Below are positions 16,998-25,620 of a stretch of DNA of 45,014 bases, in pieces. The number at the start of each line of letters is the position of its first letter. The stretch's first letter is position 1. A model generated the notes under the pieces. That model saw nothing but the letters and a program-made list of their open reading frames with translations. It did no database searches and had not been told where the DNA came from. The translations under genes were made by a program, and so were the position numbers. Origin of the DNA: an uncultured Lachnospiraceae bacterium (GTDB lineage Bacteria > Bacillota > Clostridia > Lachnospirales > Lachnospiraceae); assembly GCA_947178125.1 (NCBI GenBank), contig CAMWXB010000033.1, positions 1 to 45,014 of the forward strand. The letters run 5' to 3'.

Positions 16998-18701
16998 ATG
17001 AGTGAAAAAATACAGAATCCCATTTTACGGGGGTTTCATCCGGACCCCTCTATCATTCGGGTGGGGACGGATTACTATGTCGCGACGTCAACCTTTGAGT
17101 GGTGGCCGGGCATCCGACTGCATCATTCGAAAGATTTAAAACACTGGAACCTGATCGAATATCCGCTGAGGAGCGTGGAGCAGCTGGATTTAAGAGGCGT
17201 AGGGGCATCCTGGGGGATTTGGGCGCCCTGTCTGACTTATGATCATGGAATTTTCTATCTTGTCTATACCGTGGTAAAAGCTTTTTATTGCAATATGTAT
17301 GATACGGAAAATTATCTGATTACGGCGGCGGATATTCATGGTCCCTGGTCGGAACCGGTCGGGCTGAACAATTTCGGATTCGACCCTTCCCTGTTTCATG
17401 ACGATGACGGGCGAAAATATATTGTGAGCATGAGCACGGACCACCGGGTACCAAAAAAATATGCAGGAAGGCTGGTGCTGCAGGAATATGACCCTGTTCA
17501 GAAAAAGATGGTCGGTCCGGTGCGGGATATCTATAAGGCGGATAAAATTTTTTTGGAAGGTCCGCATATTTTCAAACGCAGCGGGTGGTATTATCTGTTC
17601 TCGGCGGATACCGGAACGGGAGAAGCGCACGGACAGACGATTCAGCGTTCGAAGAGCGTCTGGGGACCGTATGAGATGTATAAAGCGGATTTTATGCAGC
17701 GGCAGTCGGAGAATGAGGCGTATTCTATTCTCACAAGCAGACATCACGAGGATATCCTTTTACAGAAAAGCGGGCATTGTGATCTGGTGGAGACACCGGA
17801 AGGCGAATGGTATGCGGTACATCTGTGCGGGCGCGTCCTGAAACAGGACACAGAACAGGGCGATTGCAATGAGCGGGATGGTCGCAATGAGGTGAAGGAA
17901 GGAAAATCTTCGGAATGCCGGCGCTATATGATCGGGCGGGAAACGGCGATTCAGAAAATGAAGTGGACGGAGGATGGATGGCTCGTACTCGCCTGCGGCG
18001 GCAATACACCGCAGACAGAAGTGGAAATGCCGAAAACAGGAGCAGTATCGGGAACAGGAGAAATGCCGGAAGCGTATACCCCGCTCATCCGGGATGATTT
18101 TAACGAAGCGAAACTGCATCTCGATTACCAGTCTCTGCGGGTTCCTATGGATGATTATCATATTTCTTTAACGGTGCGTCCCGGATGGTTGAGAATGTAT
18201 GGCAGAAGCGGTCTTGCTTCCAGATTTTCCCAGACGCTGATTGCCCGGCGGATGACAGAATACCATATGGAGGCAGCAGCCTACATGGAGTTTGAGCCGG
18301 AGGTGTTCAAGCAGATGGCGGGACTGATTCTGTTGTATGATACGGACAATTATCTGTATCTGCATGTGTCTTATGATGAAGGCAACGGGAAATGTATTAC
18401 CTTATTGAAGGCGGAGAACAAAAAATATGAATATCTGACAGACTATCTGCCCATTGAGCAGGGAAAAGCGGTTTATCTGAAGCTGAAACTGAACTCTGGT
18501 AAAGTGCAGTTCTTTTATGGATATGGGGAGGAAGAACTGCAGAAAATCGGTCCCTGCGTCGATGCCGGTTTTTTGTCGGATGAAGCCTGTAAAGAGGGAT
18601 GGTTCACCGGAACCATGATAGGAATCTGTTGTCAGGATTTGACAGGTGACGGTAAGTATGCGGATTTTGACTGGTTTGAGGTTCGGGCGGCAACAACTTA
18701 A
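16998..18701 (+). CDS. Glycoside hydrolase family 43 (beta-xylosidase-like)
   Basis: 567 residues, no signal peptide, so intracellular. The five-bladed propeller of GH43 spans about 1-330 with the catalytic base D16 (FHPDPSII), the pKa-tuning D129 (FDPSLF) and the acid E187 (LEGPH). The C-terminal 200 residues (DDFNEAKLHLDYQSLRVP onward) form the beta-sandwich typical of XynB-like beta-xylosidases and arabinofuranosidases. Length is normal. A charged insert near residues 280-310 and a Pro/Thr-rich stretch near 335-355 look like loops or a linker. It should remove terminal xylose, arabinose or a related sugar from imported oligosaccharides. AAAGGAGG precedes ATG 16998 and lies inside a strong inverted repeat. 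It is the first gene of the sugar locus; the next gene has its own promoter. Confidence 0.9.
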   Translation: MSEKIQNPILRGFHPDPSIIRVGTDYYVATSTFEWWPGIRLHHSKDLKHWNLIEYPLRSVEQLDLRGVGASWGIWAPCLTYDHGIFYLVYTVVKAFYCNMYDTENYLITAADIHGPWSEPVGLNNFGFDPSLFHDDDGRKYIVSMSTDHRVPKKYAGRLVLQEYDPVQKKMVGPVRDIYKADKIFLEGPHIFKRSGWYYLFSADTGTGEAHGQTIQRSKSVWGPYEMYKADFMQRQSENEAYSILTSRHHEDILLQKSGHCDLVETPEGEWYAVHLCGRVLKQDTEQGDCNERDGRNEVKEGKSSECRRYMIGRETAIQKMKWTEDGWLVLACGGNTPQTEVEMPKTGAVSGTGEMPEAYTPLIRDDFNEAKLHLDYQSLRVPMDDYHISLTVRPGWLRMYGRSGLASRFSQTLIARRMTEYHMEAAAYMEFEPEVFKQMAGLILLYDTDNYLYLHVSYDEGNGKCITLLKAENKKYEYLTDYLPIEQGKAVYLKLKLNSGKVQFFYGYGEEELQKIGPCVDAGFLSDEACKEGWFTGTMIGICCQDLTGDGKYADFDWFEVRAATT

Positions 18702-18750
18702 AAATCTGCACAAAGAACTTAAAAAAAGTATGATTATTGTCAGTGAACAT

Positions 18751-18788
18751 TGCTATAATGAGCATACAAAAAACGGAGGGCCCGCCGT
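18751..18788 (+). promoter_or_regulatory. Extended -10 promoter and leader palindrome of the sugar importer
   Basis: TGCTATAAT (18751-18759) is a perfect extended -10; no good -35 is present 17 bp upstream, as expected for an activator-dependent promoter. The leader then carries a near-perfect palindrome, ACGGAGGG/CCCGCCGT (18773-18788), a short distance before the GGAGG ribosome site at 18801. Confidence 0.6.
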
Positions 18789-18811
18789 AAATTAAAATGT
18801 GGAGGAAAACT

Positions 18812-20248
18812 ATGAACAAGAAAATAATTGCAGCTTTATTAGCTGGCGCAATGGTAATCGGAACCCTTGCAGGCTGCGGAAATACAGATGCAGGAAACAC
18901 GGATGTGGGAAATAATGCCGCTGACAGTCAAAGTACACAACAGGATGCTTCCAATGCAACTACAGATACAAATACAACTGATGCAGGAACGGCCGACGCA
19001 GCAGGCACAAACGATGCGGCAGGTGATTCCATCGTATCTGCGCCGACGGAACTTACTTTTATCTTCGCGGACGGAGATGAAGGCGCGAAAGCATCCATGA
19101 ACGAAATCGTAAACCGTTTTAACGAACAGTATCCCGATATTACCGTCACGATCGAGCCGGGTAACGGCGGAGCATACAGCGAACTGATCAAGACGAAGGA
19201 CAGCGTCGGCGAGTTCCCGGATGTTCTGGAGATGAGAGATACCGCTATGTATGTAAGGGCAGGAAAACTGGAACCTTTGCCGGATGATATTGTAGGTCTG
19301 TTCAAGACGACGACTGATTTTGACGGTAAGGTATATACCGCTCCGTTAGCAGGCGAGAATACTAACGGAATCATTTATAATAAAACATATTTTGATGAGA
19401 ATGGTCTGACAGAACCCGCTACTTACGATGAATTTATTGAATTATGTCAGACAATTAAGGATAAAGGCGATATGGCGCCGCTAGTAGTCGGTGGACAGGA
19501 TATCTGGCATATGGGCTTCTGGTTCCATAAAGCATACAACGATCAGGTACTGAGCCAGGACCCGGATTTCATCGAACACTGCTATGACGGTTCGAAGGAT
19601 TTTTCGGACGAAACATTCAAGAAGACATTTGAAGAACTGCAGACGATCATGCAGTATGCGCAGGACGGATGGTCTTCAACACCGGATGCACAGATTACGA
19701 CATTCATGGTAAATGATATGGCAGCAATGATGTACTCCGGAACACACATGTTCTCCCAGATTGCAGAAGCGGCTCCGGATATGGAAATAGGCTGGTTCCC
19801 GATTCCGAGCCCGGATGGGAAATTACGTCTTGTCGGCGGCGGTGGAGTAGGCGGTCTTGCTATTTCCGCAGAAGCAGCGCAGGATCCGGACAAGAAAGCG
19901 GCAGCAGAAGCATTTATCAAATTCTTCTATGCACCCGAGAATTACAAAGTATATTGTGAAAAATTGAATGCAATTCCGGCTACGGTAGATGAACCGGAGA
20001 TGGATGTTGCACCGGTTCTGCAGGAAGTTATCGATGCGACAAGTGCAGCGGATGAGCTGGCGCCGATGTGGAACGGCCGCAGCGGAAACAACGAACTTCC
20101 GCCGGATTTCAGAAACTTCACTTATAAGACACTGGTAGAAGTCTTACAGGGAACAAGAGATATCGATTCTGCCTGTGACGAGTTGAATAAAACATGGCAG
20201 GTCGGCATGGAAACATTTAATCCTTTGACGGGGTTGGGAGCTGAATAA
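18812..20248 (+). CDS. ABC importer sugar-binding lipoprotein (family 1)
   Basis: 478 residues from ATG 18812, chosen because GGAGG lies at 18801-18805; ATG 18797 sits on top of that site. The signal peptide MNKKIIAALLAGAMVIGTLAGC ends in the lipobox LAGC, so the protein is lipid-anchored outside the membrane. A Thr/Asp/Ala-rich linker (about 25-75) precedes the binding domain, with ELTFIFADGDEGAKASMNEI, RFNEQYPDITVTIEPG and the family-typical MMYSGTHMFSQIAEAAPDMEIGWFPIP. It captures an oligosaccharide for the two permeases downstream. The context (GH43, GH88, GH42-like) suggests a plant or uronate-containing oligosaccharide; the exact ligand is unknown. Confidence 0.92.
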   Translation: MNKKIIAALLAGAMVIGTLAGCGNTDAGNTDVGNNAADSQSTQQDASNATTDTNTTDAGTADAAGTNDAAGDSIVSAPTELTFIFADGDEGAKASMNEIVNRFNEQYPDITVTIEPGNGGAYSELIKTKDSVGEFPDVLEMRDTAMYVRAGKLEPLPDDIVGLFKTTTDFDGKVYTAPLAGENTNGIIYNKTYFDENGLTEPATYDEFIELCQTIKDKGDMAPLVVGGQDIWHMGFWFHKAYNDQVLSQDPDFIEHCYDGSKDFSDETFKKTFEELQTIMQYAQDGWSSTPDAQITTFMVNDMAAMMYSGTHMFSQIAEAAPDMEIGWFPIPSPDGKLRLVGGGGVGGLAISAEAAQDPDKKAAAEAFIKFFYAPENYKVYCEKLNAIPATVDEPEMDVAPVLQEVIDATSAADELAPMWNGRSGNNELPPDFRNFTYKTLVEVLQGTRDIDSACDELNKTWQVGMETFNPLTGLGAE

Positions 20249-20269
20249 CGATTGCGGGCGATACGCGGG

Positions 20270-20296
20270 ACGGGAGCTGCTAATAACAGCTCCCGT
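20270..20296 (+). promoter_or_regulatory. Intergenic hairpin between binding protein and permeases
   Basis: ACGGGAGCTG (20270-20279) and CAGCTCCCGT (20287-20296) form a perfect 10-bp stem with a 7-base loop, and no T-run follows. Such hairpins commonly stabilise the abundant binding-protein mRNA or slow read-through into permease genes. Confidence 0.65.
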
Positions 20297-20327
20297 TGTA
20301 TACCCACATATATTGGAGGTTATATAA

Positions 20328-21212
20328 ATGAAAAAAGCAAAGAAATTTGACAGTGTGGCATTTACATTTATTGCTCCGGCATTCATTCTGTTTACACTGT
20401 TTGTCATTGTCCCGACGATTGCAAGCGTTTATTACAGCTTTACATCCTGGGACGGCATAAGCAGCGATATCAAATTTATAGGGTTTGCAAATTACAGAGA
20501 AATTTTTACAAGTGCACGCTTTGGAAATGCTTTGAAGAACACGGCGATTCTTACCGTATTCATTTCCGTTTTTGAAAATGCGATAGCGCTGGGTCTTGCT
20601 TTGATTGTGGATAACGTGAGATGGGGGAAGAATTTTTTCAGAAGCGCTTTCTATATTCCGGTCCTGATCAGCGGTATTGTATCGGGCTTTATCTGGAAGA
20701 TCATGTATAACTATAATTTCGGTACATTGAATGCGATGCTGCAGGGAGTCGGTCTTGGAGACTTTAAGCAGGACTGGCTTGGAAATGCGGCGCTCACGCT
20801 TCCGATGATTGGCGTCGTGCTGATCTGGAAGGGCGCCGGATACTATATGATCATTTATCTGGCTTCCCTGCAGGGTGTTCCGGTGGAACTCATTGAGGCA
20901 GCGGAAATCGACGGTGCAAGCGCATGGCAGCGCTTCAAAGCGATTACGGTGCCGTTGATTTCAGGCGCTTTTACCATTAATTTTACGCTTTCTCTGATTA
21001 AAGGTCTGAAAGTATTTGACGAGATTAATGTCATGACGGACGGTGGTCCGGGATTTACTTCGGAGACACTGGTGTATCTGCTGTATAAAGTCGGATTTAA
21101 CGAGGGGCGTCAGGGATTTGGGACCGCCGTGGGAATCATGCTGTTGTTCATTATTGTCATCCTGAATGCCATTCAGCAGAAGTTTTTAAAGAGCAGGGAG
21201 GTGCAGTTGTAA
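20328..21212 (+). CDS. Sugar ABC transporter permease (MalF/UgpA type)
   Basis: 294 residues with six membrane helices, starting FTFIAPAFILFTLFVIVPTIASVYYSFTSW. The EAA loop that docks the ATPase is EAAEIDGASAWQRFKAITVPLI. ATG 20328 follows TTGGAGG. It is cotranscribed with the second permease, which starts on the base after this stop codon. No ATPase gene is present in the cluster, so it presumably uses a shared MsmX/MsmK-type ATPase encoded elsewhere, the normal situation in Firmicutes CUT1 systems. Confidence 0.92.
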   Translation: MKKAKKFDSVAFTFIAPAFILFTLFVIVPTIASVYYSFTSWDGISSDIKFIGFANYREIFTSARFGNALKNTAILTVFISVFENAIALGLALIVDNVRWGKNFFRSAFYIPVLISGIVSGFIWKIMYNYNFGTLNAMLQGVGLGDFKQDWLGNAALTLPMIGVVLIWKGAGYYMIIYLASLQGVPVELIEAAEIDGASAWQRFKAITVPLISGAFTINFTLSLIKGLKVFDEINVMTDGGPGFTSETLVYLLYKVGFNEGRQGFGTAVGIMLLFIIVILNAIQQKFLKSREVQL

Positions 21213-22052
21213 ATGGAACGTGCAAAAAAAAGAGTAAGAGGCCGGGATATCATCCTGTTTGCTGTAACTGTCTTTTTAGGTATTCTGTTCATATATCCGA
21301 TATTTTTTGCGCTGATTTCGGCTTTTAAAAGCAACGGAGATATTTTGAAAAATCCTGCCGCGCTGCCGACTTCGCTGTATGTACAGAATTTTAAAGATTT
21401 GTTCGAACAATCCGATTTCGCGACGGCAATCCTGAATTCGGTATTGATCACTGTTATTTCAGAAGTTTTGATCGTATGCGTCATACCGCTGGCAGCTTAC
21501 GGTATTGAAAGGCGGAAAAGCCGTACCACATCTTTGATTTATACATACTTTCTGGCGGGAATGATGATACCCTTTCATTTATACATGTTCCCGCTGTTCA
21601 AGGAGATGAAGACCTTTCATCTATTTGGAAATATGTCCGGCGTTATCGTCTGCTGCGTGTCGGGAGCCGTACCGTTTGGGTGTTTGCTATACAGCAGTTT
21701 TTTAAAAGGGATTCCGCTGGAAATCGAAGAGGCGGCAATGATTGATGGATGTACGCCGTTCCAGACATTCTGGAAAGTAACTTTTCCGCTGCTCGGGCCC
21801 TGTACGGGTTCGATGATCATATTAAACGGCCTGTCGATCTGGAATGACTATCTGATGCCGTATCTGGTACTTCCCAGTGGGAAGGCAAAAACGATCACGG
21901 TTGAGATTGCGGCGTTTGTGGGACAGTATACGGCAAGATGGGATATTGTTTTTGCCGGAACGATTATTTCCATTGTACCCGCACTGGTCATTTTCTGTGC
22001 TTTCCAGAAGTATTTTGTGAAGGGCGTTACCGCCGGTGCAGCGAAAGGCTAA
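21213..22052 (+). CDS. Sugar ABC transporter permease (MalG/UgpE type)
   Basis: 279 residues, six membrane helices beginning IILFAVTVFLGILFIYPIFFALISAFK. The EAA motif is EEAAMIDGCTPFQTFWKVTFPLL. It abuts the first permease without a gap, indicating translational coupling and a heterodimeric channel. A good intrinsic terminator follows 13 bases after the stop, closing the importer unit. Confidence 0.92.
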   Translation: MERAKKRVRGRDIILFAVTVFLGILFIYPIFFALISAFKSNGDILKNPAALPTSLYVQNFKDLFEQSDFATAILNSVLITVISEVLIVCVIPLAAYGIERRKSRTTSLIYTYFLAGMMIPFHLYMFPLFKEMKTFHLFGNMSGVIVCCVSGAVPFGCLLYSSFLKGIPLEIEEAAMIDGCTPFQTFWKVTFPLLGPCTGSMIILNGLSIWNDYLMPYLVLPSGKAKTITVEIAAFVGQYTARWDIVFAGTIISIVPALVIFCAFQKYFVKGVTAGAAKG

Positions 22053-22064
22053 AGATATGTAAAG

Positions 22065-22092
22065 AGTCTGCCTGCGTTTGGGCAGACTTTTT
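22065..22092 (+). terminator. Intrinsic terminator after the importer genes
   Basis: AGTCTGCC (22065-22072) and GGCAGACT (22081-22088), 8-base loop, followed by a run of five T (22088-22092). Confidence 0.85.
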
Positions 22093-22107
22093 GATAGCGG
22101 GATATTG

Positions 22108-22166
22108 TGCTATGATAGGGAAAAGTGTGAAAAGAACTTCTAAAGACATCCCGTCATAGGACGGGA
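22108..22166 (+). promoter_or_regulatory. Extended -10 promoter and leader hairpin of the two-component genes
   Basis: TGCTATGAT (22108-22116) is an extended -10 with only a weak -35. The leader holds a perfect 7-bp hairpin, TCCCGTC (22149-22155) / GACGGGA (22160-22166), loop ATAG, shortly before the ribosome site of the kinase gene at 22201. Confidence 0.55.
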
Positions 22167-22200
22167 CGCCAAGAAGGTTGAAAGAAAAGGGAAGCGGTAT

Positions 22201-24039
22201 ATGGAAAGAGTGCGGAACCTGACACTATATCACAAATTTGCGGCGACCATGATTTTTCTCGGATTGATTCCCATGCTGATTTTGTCCATTTTTATTTCCA
22301 ATAAAATGATCCAGGACTATAAGGATGCGTTGGAAATGCAGTATGAGCAGGCTGCCTTTTATGTGGGGAGCAGTATCGAGACGATGCTGAACACTTATGA
22401 TACGATTTCCCAGATGCCCTATAATTATAACTATGGGAATGAATTTATGATGCGGAAATTTCAGGCTTATGATAATCTGCGGCAGATTCTGCACGGAGAG
22501 AAATATCATTCTGATGATTGGGAAGATGAGAGAGGGATAGAGATGGAAACTTTCCTGCAATATGTGGCTGGGGCGGATGAATATCTGGTGGCCGTACATT
22601 TTGCAGGGGTAGATGCACAGAAAGAGCCGCTGGATTTTCATTACTCAAATTATTCAACTTATTTTAAAGGAATGGAACTTTTTGAAAGCGCATTCGAATA
22701 TGAAAAGATAGACAGAGAGAGCAATAAGTTGATACTGATACCGAAGCATAATATCGAGTATTTCAGCGGATTGAATGAACCGGTCTTTACGATAGCGCGG
22801 AATTATTTCGATATCCGCAATGAAATCGGGAATTCGGTCTATGTCGGAACGCTCTTTCTGGATGTCAGGATGAAGCGTTTGGAACAGATTTTTCGTTCCG
22901 TCAGATTCAACGGCGCGGAGGAGATTTATATCGTAAATGATGCCGGTGACTGTTTTTACAGCAATGTCAATGAAAAGATCGGGGTGAATATCGGAACCGT
23001 GACAGAGAGCACGCCGGAGCAGCTTGTTTTAACGACCAAGGCAAACAAGTACGGCCTGCATATCGTCGTTGCCATGGATACGAAGACCGCCTTTTCCAAT
23101 CTGCGTACGCTTCAGAATCTGATGTATTTTATTCTGGGCGTTTCCATTCTCGCATTGGTGGCAAGTTCCGTATTGTTTTCCAAAAGGCTTGTGAAGCCGA
23201 TTCGTGCCATGATGGAGCAGATGGGGCAGGTGGAGACCGGTAATTTTGATATCCAGCTTCCTGTCCGGTCGGCAGATGAGATTGGTATTTTATCGGCCCG
23301 GTTTAACCAGATGAGCGAAGCGTTGAAAAAATATATCAATAAATCCTATGTCGCGCAGATTCGCCAGACAGAAGCGGAACTGACGGCGTTAAAATCACAG
23401 ATATACCCGCATTTCCTTTATAATACGCTGGAAATCATCAGGATGACCGCCGTGGAAAATGATGATAATAAGGTATCGGAGATGATAGAAGCGCTTTCCG
23501 TGCAGATTCATTATCTGATCGGGCGGGCACAGGATATGGTGCCGATTGAAAAGGAAATAGAGATCATCCAGAAATATGTCTATCTTTTGAATTGCAGGAT
23601 TACCTGTAAAGTGCAGCTTTTGGTTCCGGGAAATAGAAATGAGATTGGAAATATTATGATACCGAAGCTGATCCTTCAGCCAATCGTGGAGAATGCCTAT
23701 ATTCATGGCATCAAACCGAAAAATGGAAACGGGTGTATTTCGATTGAGACACAGGTGACGGGAGAAGATCTGGAAATTTCCGTGATGGATAACGGTATCG
23801 GCATGAACCAGGCGGCATTGGAGAAAATTCAGGAGTTATTGCAGGGGGACGACCCGGGAATTAAGAATGAATATAACTGGCAGAGTATCGGTATGAAGAA
23901 TATTCATGACCGGCTCAGATACTTATATGGGGAGAAGTACGGGATACAGGTGACGAGCAATCCGAATGTCGGAACCATTGTTTCCGTGCGGATGCCGGTC
24001 ACACGGGGGAGTGAACATGATAAGAATGATCATAGCTGA
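22201..24039 (+). CDS. Sensor histidine kinase, YesM family
   Basis: 612 residues. Two membrane helices, MIFLGLIPMLILSIFIS (about 17-33) and LMYFILGVSILALVASSVLF (about 303-322), enclose an extracellular sensor domain of about 270 residues. A HAMP domain follows (VKPIRAMMEQMGQVETGNFD), then the His_kinase domain of the YesM/LytS group with phospho-acceptor H404 in QIYPHFLYNTLEIIRM. The ATPase has LQPIVENAYIHGI (N box), DNGIGM (G1) and GMKNIHDRLRYLYG (G2). These kinases typically sense extracellular oligosaccharides in gut Firmicutes, directly or through a binding protein. It overlaps the response-regulator gene by 23 bases, so the two are translationally coupled. Confidence 0.93.
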   Translation: MERVRNLTLYHKFAATMIFLGLIPMLILSIFISNKMIQDYKDALEMQYEQAAFYVGSSIETMLNTYDTISQMPYNYNYGNEFMMRKFQAYDNLRQILHGEKYHSDDWEDERGIEMETFLQYVAGADEYLVAVHFAGVDAQKEPLDFHYSNYSTYFKGMELFESAFEYEKIDRESNKLILIPKHNIEYFSGLNEPVFTIARNYFDIRNEIGNSVYVGTLFLDVRMKRLEQIFRSVRFNGAEEIYIVNDAGDCFYSNVNEKIGVNIGTVTESTPEQLVLTTKANKYGLHIVVAMDTKTAFSNLRTLQNLMYFILGVSILALVASSVLFSKRLVKPIRAMMEQMGQVETGNFDIQLPVRSADEIGILSARFNQMSEALKKYINKSYVAQIRQTEAELTALKSQIYPHFLYNTLEIIRMTAVENDDNKVSEMIEALSVQIHYLIGRAQDMVPIEKEIEIIQKYVYLLNCRITCKVQLLVPGNRNEIGNIMIPKLILQPIVENAYIHGIKPKNGNGCISIETQVTGEDLEISVMDNGIGMNQAALEKIQELLQGDDPGIKNEYNWQSIGMKNIHDRLRYLYGEKYGIQVTSNPNVGTIVSVRMPVTRGSEHDKNDHS

Positions 24040-25537
24040 CGATGAACCGATCATTACGGCGGGAATCCGAAAACTGGTGAACTGGAATGAATTGGGAATT
24101 GAGATTGTCGGTCAATATATGGATGGAAAATCGGCGCTTGAAGGAATCATTGCGCACAGGCCGGATATTGCTTTGCTGGATATTTCGATGCCGGAGATGA
24201 CCGGCGTGGAAGTCCTGAAAGAATGCCGTCTCCTCGAACTGCCGTCCCGTGTTGTTTTTATCAGCGGTTTTCAGGACTTCGAGTATGCGAAAGCAGGAAT
24301 CCGGTATGGAGCGGTAGATTATCTGCTGAAACCGATTATCCGCGAAGAACTGCTGACAGCAATCGGTAAGTGCATCAGCCAGTTGGAGCAGAAATTGATA
24401 CAACCTCTGAACGGTGAAGAAGAAACAGAGGATTACAGGGGTCTGCTGCCTTTGGAAGAAGGAAAATATCTGCCGGTCTATGTAGAAATCCTGCAGCGGG
24501 AAGAAAAAAATCCCTCCATGGAAAAACTGATCCGTTTTTCGGTAGTCAGCTTCATAGAAGAATATCTGGAAAAGCGGAACCAGGGCATTATCTTTACAAA
24601 GAATGACGATATCGCGGTCATATTGAAAGGGATGAGCCCGGAAGAGGGAAAAGAAGCAGTAAGTGCGATACGGGAAGAAGTATTTGCGTATATGGGCTGC
24701 CCGCTTGGTATGGTCATTGGCGGGACTGTTGAGCATATGAGCGAAATTCCGCAAATGTTTCAGAAGTGTCTTTACCGAAAAGAATATTTTTATTTTGCAG
24801 ACCAGATGCAGAATCCCGTTCTGCTGGAAGGCATGCCTGTATTTCCGCCGCCTGAGAGCAATGAATATTTTCTGAAAGTCCGCAGCCAGATGATCGATAT
24901 GATCATTGCACAGGATGAAAAGAACCTGAAAAAGAGTTTTGAGCAGTTCGCAAAGCTTCTGTGTCGTATGGCGGAAGGGAAAAAGGAAGATGTTTTTTTC
25001 TATTTCTGTTCGGCGGTCAGGGCATTGAACGAGAAGTTTCAGGATTTGGCGCTTCCATGTCCCGATTATGATGAAAAAGAACTGCTGCAAAAAGGGCGGG
25101 TGTGTAAAAATTACATGGAACTGCAGCAGATGTTTTATGCGATCATAGAGGAGTATTACGGCAAGATCAAAGCCACGGTCGCGAACAATAATAATAAGAG
25201 TTTTCTGGAAGCAAAAGTTTATATCGACAAACATTATGACGAGGACCTCACGCTTGAAATACTGGCCAAAGAAACACATATGAATCCATATTATTTCAGC
25301 ACCTTTTTTAAGAAGAACGCAGGTGAGAATTTTAAGGATTATGTGAGCCGGGTACGCGTTCAACACGCGGTATCGCTTCTCGTGTCAACGGACATGAAGG
25401 CCTATGAGATAGCTCTGAAAGTAGGGTTCAGCGATGCGCGGGGATTTTCGGAAAACTTCCAGCGCATTTACCATGAAACGCCCATTGCCTACCGAAAACG
25501 TGTAAAAGGGAATGAGACGAAAACGAAAGAAGAATAA
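24017..25537 (+). CDS. AraC-type response regulator, YesN family
   Basis: 506 residues from ATG 24017; a longer in-frame start lies deep in the kinase gene and is not needed. The receiver domain is at 1-125, with acidic pocket DDE (9-11), phospho-acceptor D55 (ALLDISMPEMTG) and K in YLLKPI. A variable middle domain of about 270 residues precedes the AraC double HTH (about 400-500): YDEDLTLEILAKETHMNPYY, then FFKKNAGENFKDYVSRVRV and YEIALKVGFSDARGFSENF. It should activate the importer and hydrolase genes of this locus, whose promoters have good -10 but poor -35 elements (inference). Confidence 0.92.
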   Translation: MIRMIIADDEPIITAGIRKLVNWNELGIEIVGQYMDGKSALEGIIAHRPDIALLDISMPEMTGVEVLKECRLLELPSRVVFISGFQDFEYAKAGIRYGAVDYLLKPIIREELLTAIGKCISQLEQKLIQPLNGEEETEDYRGLLPLEEGKYLPVYVEILQREEKNPSMEKLIRFSVVSFIEEYLEKRNQGIIFTKNDDIAVILKGMSPEEGKEAVSAIREEVFAYMGCPLGMVIGGTVEHMSEIPQMFQKCLYRKEYFYFADQMQNPVLLEGMPVFPPPESNEYFLKVRSQMIDMIIAQDEKNLKKSFEQFAKLLCRMAEGKKEDVFFYFCSAVRALNEKFQDLALPCPDYDEKELLQKGRVCKNYMELQQMFYAIIEEYYGKIKATVANNNNKSFLEAKVYIDKHYDEDLTLEILAKETHMNPYYFSTFFKKNAGENFKDYVSRVRVQHAVSLLVSTDMKAYEIALKVGFSDARGFSENFQRIYHETPIAYRKRVKGNETKTKEE

Positions 25538-25573
25538 AAGAGAAATGAAAGATGAATAGAAGAAAAATTTTTG

Positions 25574-25617
25574 CCTGCGACCCTAAGTTCGCAGGTTGAG
25601 AGAAAGGCATGGTTATT
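25574..25617 (+). promoter_or_regulatory. Leader hairpin and shared 28-nt segment before GH88
   Basis: CCTGCGA (25574-25580) pairs with TCGCAGG (25589-25595), 8-base loop. From 25590 to 25617 the sequence is identical to 28910-28937 before the isomerase gene. The shared segment includes the 3' arm of the hairpin, GAGAGAAAGG, and an in-frame ATG at 25609. Confidence 0.7.
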
Positions 25618-25620
25618 AAA

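Noticed and set aside
23999..25366. A 455-codon open frame antisense to the response regulator
   Set aside because: Mirror of the real gene's codon pattern; low-complexity, Ile/Phe-rich text with no domain and no ribosome site.
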